22,827 nucleotides of DNA from JANSXG01 sp965652425 (GTDB lineage: Bacteria > Planctomycetota > Phycisphaerae > Phycisphaerales > UBA1924). The notes under the pieces were generated by a model. That model was not told the origin of the DNA and made no database searches. It saw nothing but the letters and a program-made list of their open reading frames with translations. The translations under genes were made by a program, and so were the position numbers. Shown piece by piece: positions 1-7,753 of this stretch (the first letter of the stretch is position 1; the number at the start of each line of letters is the position of its first letter). The stretch is taken from NCBI GenBank assembly GCA_965652425.1, contig CBFGVX010000055.1:1-22827 (forward strand), given 5' to 3'.

Positions 1-825
1 ATCGACCTCACCGGCAAACCCATCCTCATCGCCGGCGCATCCAGCGGCATCGGCGCCGCCACCGCCGAGGCCTGCGCGAAAGCCGGCATGCCCGTCCTCC
101 TCACCGCCCGGCGCGAGGGCAAACTCCAGCAGGTCGCCGCCCGCATCCGCTCCGCCGGCGGCACCGCCGAAACGCTCGCGGCGGACATTACCTCCGCCGA
201 CGACTGCGCCCGCGCCGTCGAGAAGTGCGTCGAAGCGTTTGGCTCCATCTACAGCGTCTACGCCAACGCCGGCTACGGCTTCGAAACCCCCGTCCACGAG
301 TGCCTGACCGACGACCCCGCCGAGGACCGCGTCCGCGCGATCTTCGAGACCAACTTCTTCGGCACGCTCAATGCCATCCGCCCCGCGCTGCCGCGCATGA
401 TCGAAGCGGGCGCAGGGCATGTGCTCATCTGCTCCAGCTCGATCGGCAAGTTCACCGTTCCCCGCTTCGGCCCCTACTGCGCGAGCAAGGCGGCCCAGTG
501 GCACATCGCCCGCGCCATGAACGCCGAGCTGCGCCCCAAGGGCATCTTCGTCTCCAGCGTCCACCCCATCGGAACGAAGACCGAGTTCTTCGACGAGGCC
601 GCGAAGCGCAGCGGCGGCCAGTCCCTCACCGAGAACACGCCCGCCATCTTCATGCAGCCCGCCGACAAGGTGGCCAAGGGGATCGTCAAATGCCTGCGCA
701 GGCCGCGCGCTGAGGTCTGGACCAGCACGCCGGTGAAACTGATCGCGGGCCTGCTGACGGCGGCCCCGAACGCGACGGACTGGCTGATGCACCGGATGGA
801 GCGGGGGCGGCCGAGTAAAAAATGA
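1..825 (+). CDS. SDR-family NAD(P)-dependent oxidoreductase (5' end just outside window)
   Basis: This is a short-chain dehydrogenase/reductase with a Rossmann fold. The frame is open from base 1 and already reads IDLTGKPILIAGASSGIG, so only a few N-terminal residues are missing. The glycine-rich cofactor loop GASSGIG lies at codons 12-18, and the structural NAG motif (YANAGYG) follows about 75 codons later. The SSS segment supplies the catalytic Ser, and Tyr159-x-x-x-Lys163 (YCASK) completes the active site, so the enzyme looks catalytically intact. An arginine pair right after the first beta-alpha unit (TARRE) is typical of NADP preference, which is an inference. It most resembles classical cytoplasmic SDRs; the substrate cannot be told. 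It ends at TGA 823-825. No neighbour on the same strand suggests a pathway. Confidence 0.9.
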   Translation: MDLTGKPILIAGASSGIGAATAEACAKAGMPVLLTARREGKLQQVAARIRSAGGTAETLAADITSADDCARAVEKCVEAFGSIYSVYANAGYGFETPVHECLTDDPAEDRVRAIFETNFFGTLNAIRPALPRMIEAGAGHVLICSSSIGKFTVPRFGPYCASKAAQWHIARAMNAELRPKGIFVSSVHPIGTKTEFFDEAAKRSGGQSLTENTPAIFMQPADKVAKGIVKCLRRPRAEVWTSTPVKLIAGLLTAAPNATDWLMHRMERGRPSKK

Positions 826-828
826 CCT

Positions 829-850
829 GCCTGGATATAGGCCAATTTTT
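829..850 (+). terminator. Weak possible intrinsic terminator of the SDR gene
   Basis: A 4-bp stem GCCT (829-832) / AGGC (839-842) with a 6-nt loop is followed by CAATTTTT. The stem is short, so this is only a candidate. It sits 4 nt after the SDR stop codon. Confidence 0.25.
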
Positions 851-882
851 CCGTCAGATTTACGAAATTGTTCTTGTAGTCC

Positions 883-903
883 GGGGGGGGGGGGGGGGGG
901 GGG
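883..903 (+). repeat. Homopolymer run of 21 G
   Basis: Twenty-one consecutive G residues lie in an otherwise AT-rich intergenic gap of 154 nt, 77 nt upstream of the dockerin-tailed gene at 980 and just upstream of a TTGACA hexamer. It could be a slippage-prone (phase-variable) tract or a sequencing/assembly artefact. The sequence alone cannot decide. Confidence 0.9.
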
Positions 904-919
904 TAAGGTTTGATTTACC

Positions 920-946
920 TTGACAACTGGGTAAAAATTTTAATCC
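920..946 (+). promoter_or_regulatory. Possible promoter for the Cys-rich dockerin gene
   Basis: A perfect -35-like TTGACA at 920-925 is followed by an AT-rich stretch ending in TAATCC (941-946), with a short 15-nt spacer. The hexamer is good but the -10 is poor, so this is a weak call. The AT-rich context immediately upstream of the only gene that could use it is the main support. Confidence 0.25.
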
Positions 947-979
947 AGCCCGAAAAATTAGAGATACGAAGGAGAGCCC

Positions 980-1987
980 ATGGTGTTTCGAAACACGGTT
1001 TCAATTGCGATAACTGCCACAGTAGGTGTCGTTGCTGGTAGCACAGGCGTGCTCCACGCCACAGACCCGAGCAATCCGAATGAATGCACACAGACACCTA
1101 TGAGTTGTTGGGACGAAGTCTTTTGCGCGAATGTGTTCAGTTGTCTTGACAGCAGTCCAAATGAAAAGGCCTTCTACGATTGCCTGCTTTTAGGCGTCGT
1201 GGCCTACGAAAGGTGCAGCAATAAGATCTGCCATGATACATGGACCCAAACTCAGGTTCTGCCAACTAACCAGCAATGCTTGGATCAGTACGAAAACCGC
1301 AGAGACAATTACTGCGAGTTTCAAATACCTTCTACACTAGGACAGGTATGCGGAAAACGAGATCACCATTTCGGTCCGAGTGGGAACTGGGCTGACAGTT
1401 TAACGACGGCTTGTAAGCAAGCAGCACATAAAGAATATTTGGCCTGTTTGGATGCCGCAACGCCCAACATATCACCTAGCACATTTAGTGACAACACGCT
1501 TCTCGACGGATCACTGAAGGCTGGCGAATGGTCGCCTTCCGAAGGGATCTGGAGTGGGACTCTTCTTCTCGTGCCTATCGACGAAGTCACGGCGAGAGTC
1601 GATCGTGCTGTGGTTAGTTCGGCAGTCTGGAGCGGGAATCAGTGGCAACGCGTCGTCATAGGCGAGTACTTCCGGGGCGCTGACATGTTCACAGAAGTCT
1701 CAGTCGACCTACGCTCGATTTCACAAGCCAACTATGGCTCGGATCTTGATTTGCTTGTAGAGTGGAGAGACGGGGAGGAACTTGTCATGGCTCTCGATCA
1801 TTTTCTCCCCATCGCCGAATCCGGTATCCCCGGCGATTTCGACCGCGACGGCGAGCGGACCGCCCACGACCTTACGGCCTTCCTTGATGCCTACGAAAAC
1901 AGCGCCCCACGCGCCGATCGCAACGGCGACAGGGTCGTTAACGCCGAAGACCTCGCCCTCTTCCTCGCCGAGTACGACACCGAGTAA
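980..1987 (+). CDS. Secreted Cys-rich protein with C-terminal dockerin-like EF-hand tail
   Basis: This 335-residue protein starts at ATG 980, with AAGGAG at 969-974 giving 5-nt spacing. Residues 1-27 form a signal peptide (basic start, hydrophobic core, LHA cleavage region). Residues 36-156 hold all 12 cysteines, an even number that suggests a disulfide-bonded exported domain; I do not recognise this domain. Residues 165-275 are Cys-free and look beta-rich. The tail holds two EF-hand-type Ca2+ loops of 12 residues (286-297 and 313-324, with Asp/Asn at positions 1, 3, 5 and Asp at 12), the dockerin type I layout common in Phycisphaerae secreted proteins. GC content is visibly lower up to about 1790 and returns to genome-like values in the tail. 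It converges with the GH35-like gene with no spacer. Function is unknown; a cell-surface or secreted role is inferred. Confidence 0.85.
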   Translation: MVFRNTVSIAITATVGVVAGSTGVLHATDPSNPNECTQTPMSCWDEVFCANVFSCLDSSPNEKAFYDCLLLGVVAYERCSNKICHDTWTQTQVLPTNQQCLDQYENRRDNYCEFQIPSTLGQVCGKRDHHFGPSGNWADSLTTACKQAAHKEYLACLDAATPNISPSTFSDNTLLDGSLKAGEWSPSEGIWSGTLLLVPIDEVTARVDRAVVSSAVWSGNQWQRVVIGEYFRGADMFTEVSVDLRSISQANYGSDLDLLVEWRDGEELVMALDHFLPIAESGIPGDFDRDGERTAHDLTAFLDAYENSAPRADRNGDRVVNAEDLALFLAEYDTE

Positions 1988-4810
1988 TCACCCCACCGGC
2001 GCGTACCCCAGCTTCACCTTGTCCGGTGAGAATCCCGATTCATCGAAGATGAGCAGCTCGTTCGCGGGCTGCTCTTTCTCATTGAGCCAGCACTCGGGCA
2101 GCCACAGCTCCCGGTGAGGCGGCACCGGCTTGCCGTCGGCAGTCTGCACGAAGTACCGCCCCGCGTTCTTCCCGTTCAGCAGCACCTGCCCCTTGCTCAG
2201 CCCGCTCAGATCCAGGATCAGCGGGCGATCCTGCCTCGGCGCTTCGAAGCGGCAGCGCCACCACGCCGGGCGTCCCCGCTGCTTCTTCGCCGCGGCTCCG
2301 TTCAATGTGCCCTTCGCCACCGCTTCGAACCGCTCATCCTCCGGCGGGCCCCACGGCGCGAACGAGAAGCTCGCCTTCTCCGTGACATTCGTCGCCAACT
2401 CGTACCACGAGGCCTGCTTGCGGATCTCCGTCAGCGACTTCTCGACCACCTCGCTCGGCTCGAGCAGCGCGATCTGCACCGTGTTCTTGCCCTGGCGCAG
2501 CACATCGCTGTCGAACACCGCGCGGATCGGCACGCCCGGCTCGATCAGCTCGACCGGCTCATCGTTCAGCACCACCGCCCCGTGCCACTTCACTTCCTCC
2601 AGCACGAACGCCAGCGGCGACTTGCGCCGGTGCATGAACGACCACGACAGCCGCTTCGCGCTCGTCCGGTCACCGCGGTACGCGTTGAGCATCGGGCGAA
2701 AATGCGCCATCAGGTCCAGCGGCTCGCCGGTCTCGACCGTCGCGCTGCCCGCCTTGAACGCCTTGCTCGCGTAAACATGCCCGAACAGCCCCTTCGGCCG
2801 GCGCAGGTCCGACCGCCCCGACGCCCGCCCCAGGTTGTCCACCAGCACACCCACCGTCTGCTCGCCCTTCTTGAGCGGCAGCGGCAGCACGCGGCTCAAC
2901 GCCCCCGGCCCGTCGCCGACGACCACCGCCTCATCCTCGCCGAAGTACAGGTGCAGCCGGTCCCCCGACTCCAGCATCGCGCAGTTGGTCTTCTTCGTCG
3001 CGCCGTTCTTCAGATCGATCTTCAGCCAGCCGTAGCCCGACGGCACGCCCAGCGCATCCATGTTCGTCGGCCCGTCGATCAGCACGAACTGGTCCGCGCT
3101 CCCGCTGGTGTGCGGCGTCTCGTCGGCCCGCTCCCACTCGCCAAGCGTGATCTTCGAGCCGTTCTCGACCGCCGGCTGCGCGCTCAGCGTGGCCATCTCG
3201 CCCTTCCGATCGATCGCGAGTACCGTCTTGTGCCCGTTCGCGAAAACCGGCTCGCCCGAGTCGGTGAACGACGAGGCGCCGATCACCAGGCGCGGCTCGC
3301 CCGTCGAATGATCCAGCATCGCCGCGTCGGCGAGCTGCTCGCTCAGCACGACCACCTTCACGCCCTCGATCGTCTCGATCGTCGGCGTCTTGCCCTTCGG
3401 CACCTCGAGCTCCGCGACGGTGCCGTTGATCGAAAGCTCGCCCCGTCCGCCCGCGCTGCCGAAGCACACGAACACTTCGCCGAACCGCGCCAGCGGTCGC
3501 AGCGAGCAGTAATCCAGCGTCGCGCGCCCGAACAGGTGCGTCCGCAGCAGCACCCACGCCACCGCCGACTTGCCCATGTCCACTTCGAGATCCGTCCCAT
3601 CCGGCAGCGTCAGCAGCGCCGGCCTGCGCTTCGAGGCGGTCGTATCGTCGCCGAACACGAACGCCACCGACCCCTGCGAGCCGCGGCAGAAATCCACGGC
3701 GTACCCGCCCGTCTGCGCCTTGCCCGCCGCCCGCTCGCCCGTCTCCTCATCGATCACCGGCGGTGCGACCGACGACGGCGAGAGCATCGCCGGCTGGAAG
3801 TCCGGCTCGGTCGCCGCCAGCACCGACGCGAACGACGACGCGAAGGTGCACAGCCGGCGCACCGTCGCCAGCGATTCGTGCTGCCGCCCCGCTTCGTCGA
3901 TCAGATCGCACCCCGCCGTCGAAGCCGCCACATCAGTCGCGCTGGTGAACCCCAACCTACCGCCCCGCGCAAAGTGCGAAAGGTTGAACTGCCCCCCCGC
4001 CGCGAGCACCTCCGCCAGCGTCCGCTCGACGGCGATCGCCGACTTGTGCCTGGGCATCTCCTCGCCCCAGCGCGGCTCGGTGCCGGTCCGCAGATCGCCG
4101 ATGATCCGCGGCTGGTCGCGCTTGGCCGCGCGCAGCTGGCGCGTGATCGAGTGCAGATTCGCGTACCCCGACCAGGTCTCGATCTCGCCCTCGAACGACA
4201 CCATCAGGTTGTTCGTGTTCAGGATCGGAGTCTTGATCGATCCCTCGCGCAGGTAGCGCGTGATCGCGCCCAGATAGTTCTCCGCGAGCTCGGGATCGGC
4301 GCACGAAAACTCGTGCTCGGCCTGCACCGCGATGATCGGCCCGCCCGACGGCGCGCCGTCCTTGCGCTCGGTCACCTGCTGCGGCGAGATCTTCTGGCAC
4401 AGCGCCCGGATCCAGGTCGAGAGTGCACTGAGAAACTCCGGACCGTCCGAGCGAAGCGATTCCGCCGCGTCCAGCGATCCGAGCAGACTCGACGGCATCC
4501 CGCCCAGGTCCAGCCCGCGCTCGACCACCGGCCCGACCCGCACGATCACATGCAGCCCCTGCGCACCCGCCTCGCGGATGAACGCGCTGATATCCCGATC
4601 GCCGTCAAAGTCGAGCGTCTTCGCCGTGACCTGATGGTGGCCCCACACCGCCGGCACGACGATCGTGTTCAGCCCCGCCGCCCGCGCCTGGCGCAGGCGC
4701 GACTTCCACAACGCCCGAGGGACACCCGCATACCCCACCGTCCCGGAGATAATCCAGTGACGCTTGGAGTCGATGAGCAGAGACTGACCGTCGCTCGAAA
4801 TCGTTGCCAT
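1988..4810 (-). CDS. GH35 (beta-galactosidase)-like protein with altered nucleophile position
   Basis: This is a 940-residue protein. The ATG at 4810 is preferred: GAAAGG lies 11 nt upstream, and a TTG 12 codons earlier has no ribosome site. The N-terminal 330 residues follow the GH35 TIM barrel: HWIISGTVGYAGVPRALWKSR at 18-38 (family: ISG-x-hYxRhP-x-x-W), GLNTIVVPAVWGHHQ at 46-60, and VGPVVERGLDLGGMP at 92-106. GGPIIAVQAEHEF at 156-168 carries the acid/base Glu167, but the usual Asn before it is His166. In QPRIIGDLRTG at 233-243, aligned to the family P-x-h-h-x-E-F-W-T-G, the nucleophile Glu is Asp239. The C-terminal part contains beta-sandwich modules ending in KGQVLLNGKNAGRYF, a typical GH35 galactose-binding-like module. 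No signal peptide is visible, so it is probably cytoplasmic. Family membership is fairly sure; hydrolase activity is doubtful. Confidence 0.8.
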   Translation of the reverse strand: MATISSDGQSLLIDSKRHWIISGTVGYAGVPRALWKSRLRQARAAGLNTIVVPAVWGHHQVTAKTLDFDGDRDISAFIREAGAQGLHVIVRVGPVVERGLDLGGMPSSLLGSLDAAESLRSDGPEFLSALSTWIRALCQKISPQQVTERKDGAPSGGPIIAVQAEHEFSCADPELAENYLGAITRYLREGSIKTPILNTNNLMVSFEGEIETWSGYANLHSITRQLRAAKRDQPRIIGDLRTGTEPRWGEEMPRHKSAIAVERTLAEVLAAGGQFNLSHFARGGRLGFTSATDVAASTAGCDLIDEAGRQHESLATVRRLCTFASSFASVLAATEPDFQPAMLSPSSVAPPVIDEETGERAAGKAQTGGYAVDFCRGSQGSVAFVFGDDTTASKRRPALLTLPDGTDLEVDMGKSAVAWVLLRTHLFGRATLDYCSLRPLARFGEVFVCFGSAGGRGELSINGTVAELEVPKGKTPTIETIEGVKVVVLSEQLADAAMLDHSTGEPRLVIGASSFTDSGEPVFANGHKTVLAIDRKGEMATLSAQPAVENGSKITLGEWERADETPHTSGSADQFVLIDGPTNMDALGVPSGYGWLKIDLKNGATKKTNCAMLESGDRLHLYFGEDEAVVVGDGPGALSRVLPLPLKKGEQTVGVLVDNLGRASGRSDLRRPKGLFGHVYASKAFKAGSATVETGEPLDLMAHFRPMLNAYRGDRTSAKRLSWSFMHRRKSPLAFVLEEVKWHGAVVLNDEPVELIEPGVPIRAVFDSDVLRQGKNTVQIALLEPSEVVEKSLTEIRKQASWYELATNVTEKASFSFAPWGPPEDERFEAVAKGTLNGAAAKKQRGRPAWWRCRFEAPRQDRPLILDLSGLSKGQVLLNGKNAGRYFVQTADGKPVPPHRELWLPECWLNEKEQPANELLIFDESGFSPDKVKLGYAPVG

Positions 4811-4889
4811 GCCGGAGCGTGCCTTTCGCAGAAGACCACCCGGCAATACCGATCACAAGCCAAACATACCGCGTGTCGAGCCGGGGCCA

Positions 4890-4918
4890 ACCCTATGCAC
4901 GACAAGGGCTTCAGTCAA
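4890..4918 (-). promoter_or_regulatory. Possible promoter of the GH35-like gene
   Basis: On the minus strand TTGACT (4918-4913, 5 of 6 matches to the -35 consensus) is followed after 17 nt by TAGGGT (4895-4890, 3 of 6 matches). It lies about 80 nt upstream of the GH35-like start and its -35 overlaps the proximal copy of the direct repeat. The -10 is poor, so confidence is low. Confidence 0.25.
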
Positions 4919-4963
4919 TGAATTGCGTCGATATTTATCCGTTCTGCAATGAAATGCGTCGAT
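4916..4963 (-). repeat. Two 17-bp direct repeats upstream of the GH35-like gene
   Basis: On the plus strand CAATGAATTGCGTCGAT (4916-4932) and CAATGAAATGCGTCGAT (4947-4963) differ at one base and are spaced 31 bp apart, close to three helical turns. They lie between the HD-GYP stop and the GH35-like start and overlap a possible -35. They may be tandem binding sites for a transcription regulator. Confidence 0.6.
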
Positions 4964-4976
4964 CTATCGCGAAATA

Positions 4977-6206
4977 TCATGCCGCGCACGATTCTCCCTC
5001 AAACAGGGCGAACTCCGTCTCGTGCTTCGGATAGAAGTTGTACCCGCTCACATCCACCCCATCGGATTCCACGATGCTCAGGTCCCGACGCTCCGACAGC
5101 ACATACCGCGTGCCCATGGCCGGACGATCCAGCCGTTGACACAACTCGTCCAGACAGAAAATCTGCTGCACGATCGGGCGGCACGGGTCCAGCGGGTTCC
5201 AGTCGATCACCGCGCCTCGCTCGCCGTTGCTCAGCTTCACCACCGTGCCCGGCGCGTACGCCGGAACCACCGCCAGCAGCGCTCGCAGCACCACCGGATC
5301 GATCCAATCGACATAGGGCTTCTGCATCAGCTTGTGCAGCGCCGCCACCGTCGGGATCGGCGCGCTATGCTGGCCGGGGTAGCGCAGTCGATCGAACAGG
5401 TCCGCCGCCGTCAGGATCCGCGCAAAGACATGGATCTCCTCGCCCCGCAGCCCGCGCGCCTTCTCGCCCCCCGTGTCGCGCACCGGGAAGCCGGAACCGT
5501 CAAAGTGCTGGTGGTGATGCAGAATCGCCGCCGCCGCCGGCGCGTCCAGCTCGCCGTTGATCCGGTCGTACGCCAGCTGAACATGCTTGCGGAACTCCGG
5601 GTCCGATTCGTCGTTCGTCTCGTAGAACCGCTGCACCACCGCCTCGTCGATCAGCAGCAAACCGATGTCGTGCAGCAGCGCACCGATCCCCAGCGACACC
5701 ACCTCCTTCGCCCGGTGCGCCGCCAGGCGCTTCCGCTGCGAGATCAGGTACGCGTCCAGCTTCAGACCCATCAGCAGGCACAGAAAAGTCGTGTCCGTCG
5801 AGTGACGAAGCAGCGGCCGGTTCCCGTCGCTCATCGCCTGCACATACAACGCCGCATCCGGCTCGTCGATCAGACTCTGCGCAAAGTCCCGCACCGTGTT
5901 TCGATACGCCGAGTAGTCCAGCTTCGCGTTCGCGTTCTCGCCCAGACGCTCCATCACGCTCGTCAGCACCTTGCTCGTCGCGCCGCGCTGCCGCGCGATG
6001 CTCGGGCTGATGAACTTCTCAATGAAACGCAGGTCCGGATACTCGATCCAGATCTCCGGCAGGAACATGCTCCGCATCCGCTCGATCGAACGCTCGTCCA
6101 GCACGAAACCCGCACGCAGCAGCATCGTGTCCGGTCGGTCCGGATGCAGCACCGGCGTCGCCAGTTGCATCCCCGGCTTGGCCTGAATCAGCGGGACTCG
6201 CAGCAT
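4977..6206 (-). CDS. HD-GYP domain protein (putative c-di-GMP phosphodiesterase, variant motifs)
   Basis: This is a 409-residue cytoplasmic protein. The ATG at 6206 is chosen because GGAG lies 7 nt upstream and the N-terminus MLRVPLIQAKPGMQLATPVL matches the usual start of HD-GYP proteins (h-x-x-L-x-P-G-M-x-L-A-x-P-V). A GTG 13 codons earlier is less likely. Residues 1-65 are this N-terminal module, which contains LLRAGFVLDE. Residues 130-300 form the HD domain: His135 and the metal pair His179-Asp180 in ALLHDIGLL, then HHHQHFDGSGFP at 230-241 and RILTAADLFDRL at 263-274. The family consensus is HDIGK and HHE-x-x-DG-x-GYP, so Lys becomes Leu, Glu becomes Gln and GYP becomes GFP. The C-terminal 130 residues include GTVVKLSNGERGAV, often seen after HD-GYP domains. 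Metal ligands look kept; the changed Lys and Glu leave c-di-GMP hydrolysis uncertain. Confidence 0.85.
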   Translation of the reverse strand: MLRVPLIQAKPGMQLATPVLHPDRPDTMLLRAGFVLDERSIERMRSMFLPEIWIEYPDLRFIEKFISPSIARQRGATSKVLTSVMERLGENANAKLDYSAYRNTVRDFAQSLIDEPDAALYVQAMSDGNRPLLRHSTDTTFLCLLMGLKLDAYLISQRKRLAAHRAKEVVSLGIGALLHDIGLLLIDEAVVQRFYETNDESDPEFRKHVQLAYDRINGELDAPAAAAILHHHQHFDGSGFPVRDTGGEKARGLRGEEIHVFARILTAADLFDRLRYPGQHSAPIPTVAALHKLMQKPYVDWIDPVVLRALLAVVPAYAPGTVVKLSNGERGAVIDWNPLDPCRPIVQQIFCLDELCQRLDRPAMGTRYVLSERRDLSIVESDGVDVSGYNFYPKHETEFALFEGESCAA

Positions 6207-6347
6207 CCATCGACTCCGGGTATCCAATATCGCTCGGCGCGGCACAACACCGGGTCACCGCGTCGGCATAATCGGCAATCTCGCCGCCTCGCTTGTGCCA
6301 CACCTCACGGATCCCCCGCACTTTCGCCGGGCGCAAACCCGCAGACC

Positions 6348-6758
6348 TCAATCCACCCGACGCATCCTCATCCCGTCCTCAACTTGCCCAGACCGCACAA
6401 CCGAACCATCCGCCCTCAGCACCCACACCCAGAACCCCTCACCGGACCGTTCCACTCCAAGAACCGGCCCCTCCACTTCGATCAGATGCTCCCGATCACC
6501 CACCACCGGCAAGGCCACCCGCCCCCGCCGATCGGTGAAGCCGCCCGTCGCAGCCGTCACATGCGCTGCCTCTTCGAGAGCTCGCCTGCTCAGAGGCAGC
6601 GGCGCCCCCGCGTCGAGCACGATGATCCGCGCGTGCGCACCGACCACCGGATCGCCGGTCCCATCAACCACTTCGAAGACCGCACCCTCCGGCCCAGCGC
6701 AGCCGAACTGCACCATCATCAGAAACAGCACCATCACGGCTTCCACAGCACGCCTCAT
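6348..6758 (-). CDS. Small putative lipoprotein with an Ig-like (carboxypeptidase-regulatory-like) fold
   Basis: The protein has 136 residues from ATG 6758, with GGGAG 8 nt upstream; a GTG 7 codons earlier is less likely. The N-terminus is MRRAVEAVMVLFLMMVQFGC: two arginines, a hydrophobic stretch and a Cys at residue 20 that could be lipidated, although Gln at -3 is not the usual Leu. After this, GDPVVGAHARIIVLDAG and TDRRGRVALPVVG follow the pattern of small Ig-like regulatory domains (valid variation, then D-x-x-G-x-h). No enzymatic motif is present. It is upstream of the HD-GYP gene on the same strand (141-nt gap) and divergent from the nitroreductase gene with an 86-nt shared promoter region. 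Its role is unknown; an envelope location is inferred. Confidence 0.65.
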   Translation of the reverse strand: MRRAVEAVMVLFLMMVQFGCAGPEGAVFEVVDGTGDPVVGAHARIIVLDAGAPLPLSRRALEEAAHVTAATGGFTDRRGRVALPVVGDREHLIEVEGPVLGVERSGEGFWVWVLRADGSVVRSGQVEDGMRMRRVD

Positions 6759-6844
6759 CCGAATCGCTCCCAGACACACCCACCCCGATCAAGGTCTCCA
6801 TCAACGGGATAAGGTAATCGACCACACCATCATCGGAGATGCAC

Positions 6845-7591
6845 ATGACTCAGGCCTCTGCACCATCCGCCATCGAAACCATGCTCGCCCATCGCTCCAT
6901 CCGCCGCTTCACGAGTCAACCCGTCCCCGATCAGGACATCCGGCGCGCCTTCGAAGCAGGCCAGATGGCTTCCACCAGCTCCAATGTGCAGGCCTACTCG
7001 GCCATCCGCGTCACGGACCACCGGATCAGGGCTTCTCTGGCCGAGCTCGCCGGTCCCCAGCAGAAGGTGGTGGACTGCGGAGCATTCTTTGTTATCTGCG
7101 CCGATGTCCGCCGCCACCGTCTCCTCGCTGCGCAGGCCGGCGAGCCCTACGACGCCAAACTCGAAGCGTTCCTCGTCGCCGTCATCGACGCCTCGCTCTT
7201 CGCGCAGAACGCCTGCATCGCCTTCGAATCCATGGGATACGGCATCTGCTACATCGGCGGCCTGCGCAACGATCTCCCGCAGGTCGACTCTCTCCTCGCT
7301 CTCCCCGAGGGCGTCTACCCCCTGTTCGGGTTGTGCGTCGGCACCCCCGCCGAGCAACCGCTCGCACGACCCCGCATTGACCTCGACGGCGTGTTGTTCG
7401 AGAACGGATACCCGAGCGACGAACAGGTGTTCGAACACATCGCCGACTACGACGCCGCATACGAGCACTACATGCAGTCGCGCTCCGGATCCGCCGCACG
7501 CTGGTCGGAGATGATGCAGCGCAAATACACCAAGGCATCGCGCATCGAGGTCGGCACCTTCTATCGCTCCAAGGGCGCCGTCCTGGACTGA
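6845..7591 (+). CDS. NfsA-like nitroreductase (FMN-dependent NAD(P)H oxidoreductase)
   Basis: This is a 248-residue flavoprotein of the NfsA/flavin-reductase group of nitroreductases, which use FMN and NADPH to reduce nitroaromatics, quinones or flavins in the cytoplasm. The motifs seen are HRSIRRF at 16-22 (phosphate-binding Arg and Ser), ASTSSNVQ near residue 45, CYIGGLRND near residue 136 (nearly the NfsA YIGGLRN signature) and LFGLCVGTP near residue 160. The C-terminal RKYTKASRIEVGTF segment also fits NfsA-type proteins, and the length is near the 240 residues of E. coli NfsA. ATG 6845 is preferred because GGAG (6835-6838) lies 6 nt before it; the ATG at 6839 would directly abut the ribosome site. 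It is monocistronic, with divergent transcription from the lipoprotein gene. The physiological substrate is unknown. Confidence 0.9.
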   Translation: MTQASAPSAIETMLAHRSIRRFTSQPVPDQDIRRAFEAGQMASTSSNVQAYSAIRVTDHRIRASLAELAGPQQKVVDCGAFFVICADVRRHRLLAAQAGEPYDAKLEAFLVAVIDASLFAQNACIAFESMGYGICYIGGLRNDLPQVDSLLALPEGVYPLFGLCVGTPAEQPLARPRIDLDGVLFENGYPSDEQVFEHIADYDAAYEHYMQSRSGSAARWSEMMQRKYTKASRIEVGTFYRSKGAVLD

Positions 7592-7630
7592 TGCTCGCCG
7601 CGCATTCTGGTGGATTCCTGCGCGGTGCAT

Positions 7631-7676
7631 GCGCGTTCACCCTCACACGGCCAGACTATTCTCGCGCGCTTTTTTT
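7631..7676 (+). terminator. Possible terminator after the nitroreductase gene, ending in an AT-rich island
   Basis: GCGCG (7631-7635) can pair with CGCGC (7665-7669) across a long loop, directly followed by seven T (7670-7676), then AAAAATTTTT. The long loop makes the hairpin weak. The T run and the A/T tracts (7670-7686) are nonetheless striking in this GC-rich region and could also serve as an UP-like promoter element for the downstream gene. Confidence 0.3.
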
Positions 7677-7753
7677 AAAAATTTTTAGGCCTTTTCGCAC
7701 CGCGAATGCCGATCCGCAGAATTCACCCGAAGTCCGTGCAACCGCGGTCTTGT

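Noticed and set aside
883..903. CRISPR or other short-repeat array in the window
   Set aside because: Only a homopolymer is found here; no regularly spaced repeats with unique spacers are visible anywhere in the window.
2114..4921. Very long open frame on the plus strand opposite the GH35-like gene
   Set aside because: The translation is Arg/His/Pro/Leu-rich, has no domain pattern and mirrors the codon structure of the minus-strand gene; it is a GC-driven antisense shadow.
5022..6812. 596-codon plus-strand frame opposite the HD-GYP and lipoprotein genes
   Set aside because: Gln/Arg/His-rich composition without motifs, spanning two minus-strand genes and the gap between them; antisense shadow.
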